From Actinomycetes bacterium (lineage in GTDB: Bacteria > Actinomycetota > Acidimicrobiia > Acidimicrobiales > RAAP-2): a stretch of 33,147 bases of DNA. The notes below the pieces were generated by a model that made no database searches, was not told the origin of the DNA, and saw only the letters and a program-made list of their open reading frames with translations. The translations under genes and the position numbers were made by a program. The stretch is taken from contig JAJYWF010000014.1 in assembly GCA_021791635.1 (NCBI GenBank), positions 1-33,147 of the forward strand, in the 5' to 3' direction. This document shows positions 15,477-21,859 of this stretch, piece by piece. Position 1 is the stretch's first letter, and each line of letters begins with the position of its first letter.

Positions 15477-16556
15477 ATGGGCCGGAGGGTCCTTGTCACC
15501 GGAGCTGACACGTTCTGGGGAGGGCGCATGATCCAGGCCCTCGAAGGCGATCCCGACGTCGACATGATCCTGGGCATGGGATCGAGCAGTCCCTCGGTAC
15601 AGCTCGAGAGAGCCGAGTTCGTACGCGCCGACCAGACGTACTCCACCTTGAGCCGGATCGTCCGGGCGACTCAGGTCGACACCATCATCCACACGTTCTT
15701 GGTGGTGGACTCGACGCTCGTGCGCCCCCGCGTCCTCCACGAGATCAATGTGATCGGAACCATGAACCTGCTCGCCGCGGCCGGTGCAGCCGAATCGCCG
15801 GTCCGCCATGTCGTCGTGAAGTCGTCCACCCTCGTCTACGGCTCGTCGGAGAAGGATCCCAACACCTTTTCCGAAGATGAGCCCCGATCGTCGCCCCCGA
15901 GAACTCGTGTCGAGCGCTCGCTGGTAGAAGCGGAGAGCCTCGTGCGGGATTTTGCCGAGGACAATCCTTCAACCACGGTGACCTTACTGAGGTTCGCCAA
16001 CGTTCTGGGAAGCGACATCGTGACGTCGATCAGCAAGAATTTGTCCCGGCCAGTGTGTCCGTCGGTATTCGGGTTCGACCCGCTCGTCCAGTTCGTCGAA
16101 GAAGACGATGTCGTGCGGGCGCTGGAGTTCGTCACCCGCCATCAGCTGCCCGGCCTGTTCAATGTTGCCGGGTCGGGGCGACTCCCGTGGAGCGAAGTGG
16201 CCTCGATCTGCGGAACCCACCTCGTTCCTTTGCCTCCGGTGAAGCCGGCACTGGCTCTCAGACCCTTCATCCAGCTCGGGCTGTTCGATTTCCCCCCCGA
16301 GCTGGAATCCCTACTTCGCTTCGGGCGTGGGGTGGACACCCGGCGCCTGGTGGATGCCGGGTTCCGGTACCGCTACACGAGTGCCGGCGCGGTCCAAAAC
16401 TTCATCCGATCCCTGCGTCTGCGTCGAAGTGCCGGCCATCGTCCCGAGACCTACACTTACGAGCACGACGTCGAGCAGTTCTTCCGCCACTCCCCCTCCG
16501 TGGTCGTCCGGGGGGGACCGGCGCCTCCGGGCTCTTTCGGCCCCGGAGGGTCCTGA
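15477..16556 (+). CDS. Atypical extended SDR (NAD-dependent epimerase/dehydratase-like, Rv0501 type)
   Basis: A Rossmann-fold protein of the sugar-epimerase-like SDR group, 359 aa. ATG 15477 has GGAGG nine nucleotides upstream. The nucleotide-binding loop is VLVTGADTFWGG (the central Gly of TGxxGxxG is Thr). AEFVRAD, KSSTLVYGSS and the C-terminal FNVAGSG are conserved in the family. The catalytic YxxxK that should follow SSTLVYG is absent: the matching stretch reads RVERSLVEAE. Mycobacterial Rv0501 (galE2) appears, from memory, to lack it too. A classical epimerase reaction is therefore doubtful, and a binding or scaffolding role is possible. The coupling with the PlsC-like gene suggests a shared lipid or glycolipid function. 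A hairpin overlaps its last codons. Confidence 0.83.
   Translation: MGRRVLVTGADTFWGGRMIQALEGDPDVDMILGMGSSSPSVQLERAEFVRADQTYSTLSRIVRATQVDTIIHTFLVVDSTLVRPRVLHEINVIGTMNLLAAAGAAESPVRHVVVKSSTLVYGSSEKDPNTFSEDEPRSSPPRTRVERSLVEAESLVRDFAEDNPSTTVTLLRFANVLGSDIVTSISKNLSRPVCPSVFGFDPLVQFVEEDDVVRALEFVTRHQLPGLFNVAGSGRLPWSEVASICGTHLVPLPPVKPALALRPFIQLGLFDFPPELESLLRFGRGVDTRRLVDAGFRYRYTSAGAVQNFIRSLRLRRSAGHRPETYTYEHDVEQFFRHSPSVVVRGGPAPPGSFGPGGS
16524..16549. terminator. Strong hairpin between convergent genes
   Basis: CCTCCGGG (16524-16531) and CCCGGAGG (16542-16549) form an 8-bp perfect stem with a 10-nt loop, a few bases before the SDR stop. The convergent GNAT gene ends 10 bp after that stop. It could terminate transcription in both directions. 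No T-tract is present and the stem is inside coding sequence. Confidence 0.4.
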
Positions 16557-16566
16557 GCGTGTGGGA

Positions 16567-17184
16567 TCACCAACGCCCTAACCAGGTCCAGAGCAGCTCA
16601 CGGCGACGGACCACCCACTCCTCGGCGGTGATGGCGAAGCGGGCGTGATCCTCCCATTGCCCGTTGATCTCCAAGAAGCGCTCCGCCACCCCCTCCATCC
16701 GCAACCCCAGCTTCTCCACCACCCTTAGGCTTGGTCGGTTGCGCGGGATGATCGAGATCTCGGCCCGGTGCAGGTACACGGCTTCGAATGCGAAGTGGAG
16801 CACCATGACCACCGCTTCAGGCACCAAACCTTGCCCTGCCATTTCCCGGTCGATCCAGTACCCTACGAAGCCGCTCTGGAAGGGGCCGCGCTGGATGGAC
16901 GAAAGGGTCACCTCACCGGCGAACCGGCCTTGATCGAATATGCCGAAACCGAACCCCGTTCCCATCTGCCGTTCCCGGTCACGGATGGCACACCGGGCGG
17001 TGAAGCTCCCCCGATCCTCGGCCACCTGGGGAGCGTCATGGGGACGAGGCTCCCAGGGGATCAGCCAGTCGCGGCAGCGTGAGCGGACCTCGATCCAGGA
17101 GTCGTAGTCTCCCGGACCCAGCGTTCGCAGGATAATGCGGCGCCCCGAGAGCTCCAACGGCGTCACGTTGGACGTGCGGGCCAT
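16567..17184 (-). CDS. RimJ/RimL-type GNAT N-acetyltransferase
   Basis: Predicted acetyl-CoA-dependent N-acetyltransferase, 205 aa, similar in layout to RimJ-type protein N-alpha-acetyltransferases. Motif order: GRRIILRTLGPGDYDSW at the N-terminus, GEVTLSSI and VGYWIDREMAGQGLVPEAV (the acetyl-CoA loop, with GQG in place of the fuller RxxGxG/A), then HRAEISIIPRNRPSLRVVEKLG and RFLEINGQWEDH near the C-terminus. The last two are typical of this subfamily. ATG 17184 starts 7 nt after the aminotransferase stop (TTG 17187 is also possible), so the two genes are co-transcribed. The substrate may be a ribosomal protein or a small amine; nothing ties it specifically to the glycan locus. Confidence 0.87.
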   Translation of the reverse strand: MARTSNVTPLELSGRRIILRTLGPGDYDSWIEVRSRCRDWLIPWEPRPHDAPQVAEDRGSFTARCAIRDRERQMGTGFGFGIFDQGRFAGEVTLSSIQRGPFQSGFVGYWIDREMAGQGLVPEAVVMVLHFAFEAVYLHRAEISIIPRNRPSLRVVEKLGLRMEGVAERFLEINGQWEDHARFAITAEEWVVRRRELLWTWLGRW

Positions 17185-17191
17185 CAACCCG

Positions 17192-18289
17192 TCACCGCTT
17201 CAGCACCTCGGCCAGCGCACCGAGACAGGTGAGGACGTTGACCCTTCGAGACGAGTGCCCCATGCACCCGATCCGCCACACCCGTCCTGAGAGCTTCCCG
17301 GCACCTCCACCGATCTCGAGGTCGAAGCGGTCCAGGAGTGCTCGTCGAACGCCGGCCTCGTCCATTCCGTCGGGCAATGTCTCCGGCACGCGCACCGTCG
17401 TCAGCTGCGCCAGCCGATGGGAACGGGTGGCGAACAGCTCCAATCCCATGGCCTCCAATCCGTCTTGGAGCAGCTTCCCGCACCTGTAGTGACGGTCCCA
17501 ACCCTCTTCAAGTCCTTCCCCCAGGATCACCCCCAGTCCGGCGTTGAGGGCGCCGATCATGGTCACCGGGGCCGTGTGGTGGTACACCCGTCCGGCGCCA
17601 GAGTCGACGTAACGGGCCAGGAGGTTGAGGTCCAAGTACCAGCTCGTGGGGCGCTCCACCAGACGGGACCGGGCTCGATCCGAGACGGTGAGAGGCGCCA
17701 GGCCGGGGGGAACACCGAGGCACTTCTGCGTACCGCTGTAGGCCACGTCCATGCCCCACGCGTCCACGAGGACCTCCATTCCCCCGAGGGACGTCACGGT
17801 GTCGACCACCAAGAGCGCATCTCCCTTGACCTTCCCGACCGCGGCGACGTCGTTCCACACCCCGGTGGACGTCTCGGCATGAACCAGGGCGATAATTCGA
17901 GGGGCAGGGTGCGCTGACACCAGGGCCGAAGGATCCAGGGGCTCGCCCCAGGGAGCGTCGACCCGCACGACGTCGGCACCGACCCTGGCCGCCACGTCAC
18001 ACATGCGCTCGCCGAACAACCCGTTGACCCCCACTACCACCGGGTCTCCTGGCCGGACGAAGTTCACGAACACCGCTTCCATGCCGGCGGAGCCGGTCCC
18101 GCTCAGCGGAAGCGTGAGGGCGTTCTCGGTCTGGAACACTTTCCGGAGCCGTCGACAGGTCTCGTCGAGGACGTCGAGGAACCTGGGGTCGAGATGGCCC
18201 AGTACCGGAAACGTCAGGGCCGCCGTCACTTCTGGATACGGGTTCGACGGTCCAGGGCCCATCAAGAGGCGTTCGGCAACAGGGGTCAC
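17192..18289 (-). CDS. Class V PLP aminotransferase (serine/alanine-glyoxylate type)
   Basis: A fold-type I PLP enzyme of the alanine-glyoxylate / serine-pyruvate aminotransferase group, 365 aa from GTG 18289. Evidence: LMGPGPSNPYPEV at the N-terminus (phosphate and substrate entry), SGTGSAGMEAVF, HAETSTGV (138-144), VVDTVTSLGG with the pyridine-binding Asp163, and the Schiff-base Lys189 in YSGTQKCLG. The late HHTAPVTMIGALN and RIGCMGHSS are conserved in the group. The role would be glyoxylate detoxification or serine-glycine metabolism. The frame stays open upstream to 18688, but that part lies under the opposite-strand glycosyltransferase, has low complexity, and adds nothing typical of the family. 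A CACGAT -10-like box 6 nt before GTG 18289 supports a leaderless start. Confidence 0.88.
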   Translation of the reverse strand: MTPVAERLLMGPGPSNPYPEVTAALTFPVLGHLDPRFLDVLDETCRRLRKVFQTENALTLPLSGTGSAGMEAVFVNFVRPGDPVVVGVNGLFGERMCDVAARVGADVVRVDAPWGEPLDPSALVSAHPAPRIIALVHAETSTGVWNDVAAVGKVKGDALLVVDTVTSLGGMEVLVDAWGMDVAYSGTQKCLGVPPGLAPLTVSDRARSRLVERPTSWYLDLNLLARYVDSGAGRVYHHTAPVTMIGALNAGLGVILGEGLEEGWDRHYRCGKLLQDGLEAMGLELFATRSHRLAQLTTVRVPETLPDGMDEAGVRRALLDRFDLEIGGGAGKLSGRVWRIGCMGHSSRRVNVLTCLGALAEVLKR

Positions 18290-18340
18290 CCGCGCATCGT
18301 GGCAGGTCTGCGGGCCGGCGCGCCAGCAGGAAGCACCCAC
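18290..18340. promoter_or_regulatory. 51-bp divergent promoter region
   Basis: This gap separates the leftward aminotransferase (GTG 18289) from the rightward glycosyltransferase (GTG 18341). On the minus strand CACGAT (18301-18296) sits 6 nt from the start codon. On the plus strand AGGAAG (18328-18333) is 7 nt before GTG and acts as the ribosome binding site. The plus-strand promoter must lie at or inside the aminotransferase gene; I cannot pick it out. Confidence 0.35.
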
Positions 18341-20272
18341 GTGCCCAAGAGCGTGCACAGCTTGGACTACATTCCCAGCGTGGAACGGGTCCTCTTCGCC
18401 GCCCGCGACCTCCCTCAGCTGCGTCCGGACGTGAGCCAGGACCTGGATCGGTACAGGAAGTGGGCGACCACTCGCCAGGCTGAGCGCCAGGCTGGACACC
18501 AGGCCAAGCGCCCGACCAAGCGCCAGGCCGAGACCACGACCGGGGCCCGATCCGATATCCGCCTCCCCGAAGGCACCCCGACACTCACCTTGGACGTGGT
18601 GGTGGTGGTCGCCGACCCTGACCCAGCCTGGCTGGATCGGGGCCTCGGCTCCATCGCCAGCCAGACCGTCGGCGCTTGGGCTCTCCATCTGGCGGTCATC
18701 GGTCCACTCGACGCCACCACCGAGGCGGTCATCGGCAGGTACCTCCGCCAGATCCCCGGGGGCCTCCTACTCCACTTCGCACGAGAGACCCCGACCGCCG
18801 AAGCGGTACGGGCATCAGTGGCCGGCGGCTCGGCCGGTGCCTGGATCTCCCTGGACGGGCACGACCAGCTCGCCCCCGACGCCGTGGAGCTGCTGCTCGG
18901 GGCCCTGGGCTTCGTATCCGATCCCGTTGGAGATCGGGCTCTCCGTGCTGACGCTGCCTACGGCGACGAGGACCGTGTGGACGACGCCGGCCAACTACGT
19001 GACCCGGTGCTGAAACCAGGTTGGTCGCCCGAGCTCCTCTTGTCGCTTCCGTACGTGGGGCGGCCCGTGGTTTGGAGGAGGGCGTCGGTGGACGAGGCCG
19101 GCGGCATCCGTCCGGTCCCTGACGGGGACTGGGAGCACGACCTCATGCTGCGCGTCGCCGAGCTGGGCGGCCGGTATGCCCATGTGCCCGAAGTCCTTTG
19201 CCACCGCCCGGCCGACGGGCCCAGCGTCTGGGATCCGGTCCCGAACCCGGAACGTACGACGACCCCTCTCACGGCGACCCCTCTCACGGCGACACCGACG
19301 GGTGCGGCACCAGGCGCCCAGGCGGTCACCGACGCACTTCGGCGCCGGGGCGAGACCGGCTGCGTGACGAAGGGGCCCTTGGCCGGATCGTGGTGGATAC
19401 GGCGCCGCTCCCACCGGTACTCGGCCAGCATCATCATCCCCTTCCGTGACGGTGCCCGGTTCCTCAGGACGTGCACCGAGTCCGTCTTCGCCACCACCGG
19501 TGACGAGAGGACCCAGATCGTCCTCGTGGACAACGGTTCGGTCGAGCCCGAGACCCAGAGCCTCCTCGACCGGCTCGGGACGCGGCCCGACGTCACCATC
19601 CTCCATGACGACCGGCCCTTCAACTGGTCGGAGCTCAACAACATGGCCGTCGACCACGTCCAAAGTGACGTCCTGGTCTTCATGAACAACGACGTAGAAG
19701 CACTACATAGGGGATGGCTTGAACAGATGGCTTCCCACGTCCAGCGCGCCCACGTCGGCGCGGTGGGCGCACGGCTTCTCTACCCTAATGGACGCGTGCA
19801 GCACGCCGGGGTGGTGCTGGGGATGGGAGGCGCCGCCGGCCACGTCCTCGCCGGTCTGAGTAGGACACTTCCCGGATATCTGGGAATGGCCGTTCTCGCC
19901 CGGGACTGCACGGCGGTGACCGGAGCATGCCTGGTCACCGGTCATTCCGTGTTCGACACATTGAACGGGTTCGACGCGAGCTTCGGGACGGACTTGAACG
20001 ACATCGACTACTGCCTCAGGGCGGCTCGGTCCGGAAAGCTGACGATCTACGAGCCCCTTGTCGAGATGATCCACTACGAGTCACCCACCCGGGGCACTTC
20101 GGCGAACACCGACGAGATTGCTGCGTTCATCGACCGATGGTATGAGGCGATATCGGCCGGCGACGATCACCTAAATTGCCACCTCTCCCGGATAGACTCG
20201 GCCTGCGCGCTACGCACATTGGACGAATCCGAATGGTGGTCGAATTGGCGCCTGAGCCTCGGGAGATCGTGA
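18341..20272 (+). CDS. Two-domain family 2 glycosyltransferase, first domain degenerate
   Basis: A 643-aa protein resembling the two-domain GT2 enzymes of rhamnan and O-antigen loci. An N-terminal basic linker (RQAERQAGHQAKRPTKRQAE, about residues 46-65) precedes domain A (about 84-300). Domain A keeps the DEDxxD stretch (YGDEDRVDDAG) and a KPGWSPELLLS motif. It has lost the usual VDDGS nucleotide-binding motif (it reads LAVIGPLD), and the DHDD motif is altered to DGHD. A Pro/Thr linker holding a 15-bp duplication follows. Domain B (about 359-620) is canonical: SIIIPFRDG, VLVDNGS, NWSELNN, FMNNDVE and NDIDYCLRA. Domain B is probably the active transferase, with an unknown sugar. The start GTG 18341 has AGGAAG at 7-nt spacing. 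The next gene overlaps its stop. Confidence 0.87.
   Translation: MPKSVHSLDYIPSVERVLFAARDLPQLRPDVSQDLDRYRKWATTRQAERQAGHQAKRPTKRQAETTTGARSDIRLPEGTPTLTLDVVVVVADPDPAWLDRGLGSIASQTVGAWALHLAVIGPLDATTEAVIGRYLRQIPGGLLLHFARETPTAEAVRASVAGGSAGAWISLDGHDQLAPDAVELLLGALGFVSDPVGDRALRADAAYGDEDRVDDAGQLRDPVLKPGWSPELLLSLPYVGRPVVWRRASVDEAGGIRPVPDGDWEHDLMLRVAELGGRYAHVPEVLCHRPADGPSVWDPVPNPERTTTPLTATPLTATPTGAAPGAQAVTDALRRRGETGCVTKGPLAGSWWIRRRSHRYSASIIIPFRDGARFLRTCTESVFATTGDERTQIVLVDNGSVEPETQSLLDRLGTRPDVTILHDDRPFNWSELNNMAVDHVQSDVLVFMNNDVEALHRGWLEQMASHVQRAHVGAVGARLLYPNGRVQHAGVVLGMGGAAGHVLAGLSRTLPGYLGMAVLARDCTAVTGACLVTGHSVFDTLNGFDASFGTDLNDIDYCLRAARSGKLTIYEPLVEMIHYESPTRGTSANTDEIAAFIDRWYEAISAGDDHLNCHLSRIDSACALRTLDESEWWSNWRLSLGRS
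19261..19290 (+). repeat. Perfect 15-bp tandem duplication in a GT linker
   Basis: GACCCCTCTCACGGC is present twice in tandem (19261-19275, 19276-19290), in frame, giving TPLTA twice in the linker between the two GT2 domains. It is a slippage product that keeps the frame. Confidence 0.9.
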
Positions 20273-20766
20273 ACGACATTCGGGCGCGCCGGCGAACCGT
20301 GCCCGGCCCACCGTCGATGCTCACCCTGCCGGTCGGAACGCAACCCCTGCCGCCACCGGTCCATGAGCACCAAACCGTCACGGAGATGCACGCGGACTGG
20401 CACCGTGTCCACCACCGCCCCCGAGTCCCCGAAAGTGCGGGTCGAGGTCTGCGGGGGGCAGTGAGCAACCGGATCGCCGACGTGACTCGGAAGACCCTCG
20501 AACCGGACCTTCGTGACGACCGGATGCTCGTCGGCGACCTGATCCGCGCCACCGACGTCGTCGCCCGGAGGTGTGACGACCTTGCTCAGAGAATCGCCCA
20601 ACTTGAAGCTGTGGTGGAAGAAGTCGTCCGGGTAATCAGCGCTGACGTCACCAGCCTGCGGGCCGCTCTCGTCGCCCTGGTCGGCGATGACGAGCCTGAG
20701 GGGGGACCCGGCGACTCCGGCCCCTCGGGGAGGTCCGTGCCAGGGTCTCCCAGCAGGGATGGCTGA
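20269..20766 (+). CDS. Small coiled-coil protein of unknown function
   Basis: I do not recognise a family. The first half is Pro/Arg-rich (VPGPPSMLTLPVGTQPLPPP), with a His-containing stretch HEHQTVTEMHADWHRVHH. The second half is a predicted coiled coil (RCDDLAQRIAQLEAVVEEVV and beyond). The C-terminus is Gly/Ser/Pro-rich. No membrane helix or signal peptide is seen. The start is ambiguous: GTG 20269 overlaps the previous stop as GTGA, with GGGAG just upstream, while ATG 20233 would overlap by 40 nt. The stop overlaps the next gene by 8 nt. Small coiled-coil proteins between GT genes may act as adaptors or chain-length rulers; here that is only a guess from position. Confidence 0.6.
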   Translation: MNDIRARRRTVPGPPSMLTLPVGTQPLPPPVHEHQTVTEMHADWHRVHHRPRVPESAGRGLRGAVSNRIADVTRKTLEPDLRDDRMLVGDLIRATDVVARRCDDLAQRIAQLEAVVEEVVRVISADVTSLRAALVALVGDDEPEGGPGDSGPSGRSVPGSPSRDG

Positions 20767-21859
20767 TACGGTCGCCGGTCGGCGTATCGCCGTCCTGAGC
20801 CGGGAGTGGGGGGAGCCCGGGAGCGAGGCCGGGTTCGTAGCTCGGAGCATTGCCGGGGCCCTGTCCCGTCACGGTCCCGTCGACATCCTGGTGCCCGGTG
20901 CTCCCGCCCCGGCCCGGCCCGACGGTGCCTTCGACGTCCACCCCGTGGGATCGGGTCCTCAACCCGGCCAGTGGCCGATGCGCGATGTCGGACCGGAGCT
21001 CGACGTGTTGCCCCCCCACGTCGTGGTGCTCGACGCCCTCGACCCCGACGTCGCGGCCGTGGCCCACTCCCTGGCCCCCGAGGCCCGGTCGGCCGCGTTC
21101 GCCCCCGGGCGAGCTCCGTCCGGTCACGAGGAGGGGACCTCCGCCCACCGGCTCGCGGTCTCGGTGGATCCGACAGGCGGAGGCGCCGGCGGGCACCGGA
21201 TAGGACTTCACGTCGCCGTCAACCCGATGGCGGCGCATCGGCGTCACAACGCTCTCGGAGAGACCGGCTACCTCCTGGTGCTCACGGACCGTGACCCCGC
21301 CGCACCCGATGTTCGGGGGGAGCCCGGCGGCCATCCCGTCAATTCCTCGACCACCGGCTCGACGGCGCCGACCCCGCTGGCTGCATGGTTGGCCGCGCGC
21401 TTCGCCTCCCGTCTGGTGGTGGTCGTGGAGGACGGCGTCGCCTCGGTCTGGCGATCCCGGTCACTGCGCGGACAGCTCGGGGTCGATACCCGCACCGATC
21501 TGCAGCGGTTCATGGCCCACGCGTGGGCTGTGCTGGACTTGAGGCCCGGAGCTTACGTGGCTCGGGAGTGCGTCGAAGCCCAGCGGTTCGGCGTTCCCAT
21601 CATCGTCCCGGACGCCACGGTCGCCGCCGACCTGGCTGCCGCCGGTGGAGGGCTGTGGTTCCGCGACGTTCACGAGCTGTTCGCAGCGGTCGAGTCACTG
21701 GACGACCCGACGGTGCATGACTCCCTCGGAGCGCATGGTCGCGCCGTCGCCGACGACTACTACGGGGACCCGGGATTGTTCGTGGCCCGAGTCGGTGAGG
21801 CGCTGACCTGGATCCAGGACTCGGCCGCGACGGCCGCTACGGCCGCGGGGACATCGTGA
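20759..21859 (+). CDS. Degenerate GT-B (family 4-like) glycosyltransferase
   Basis: A 366-aa protein with an N-terminal Rossmann-like half (RRIAVLSREWGEPGSEAG) and a C-terminal half ending in VARECVEAQRFGVPIIVPD and AAGGGLWFRDVHELFAAVESL. The latter is the typical end of a GT4 donor-binding domain. Between them a His/Gly/Pro-rich stretch replaces much of the usual domain, and the GRxxxxKG and E-x7-E motifs are not clear. It may be a divergent transferase or a non-catalytic partner. ATG 20759 overlaps the preceding gene by 8 nt, and its own stop overlaps the YfhO-like gene as GTGA, so all four genes 18341-24492 should be translated together. Confidence 0.65.
   Translation: MADTVAGRRIAVLSREWGEPGSEAGFVARSIAGALSRHGPVDILVPGAPAPARPDGAFDVHPVGSGPQPGQWPMRDVGPELDVLPPHVVVLDALDPDVAAVAHSLAPEARSAAFAPGRAPSGHEEGTSAHRLAVSVDPTGGGAGGHRIGLHVAVNPMAAHRRHNALGETGYLLVLTDRDPAAPDVRGEPGGHPVNSSTTGSTAPTPLAAWLAARFASRLVVVVEDGVASVWRSRSLRGQLGVDTRTDLQRFMAHAWAVLDLRPGAYVARECVEAQRFGVPIIVPDATVAADLAAAGGGLWFRDVHELFAAVESLDDPTVHDSLGAHGRAVADDYYGDPGLFVARVGEALTWIQDSAATAATAAGTS

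Noticed and set aside
18290-18688. N-terminal extension of the class V aminotransferase
   Set aside because: It overlaps the opposite-strand GT start, is of low complexity, and the aminotransferase family normally begins near the GPGPSN motif.
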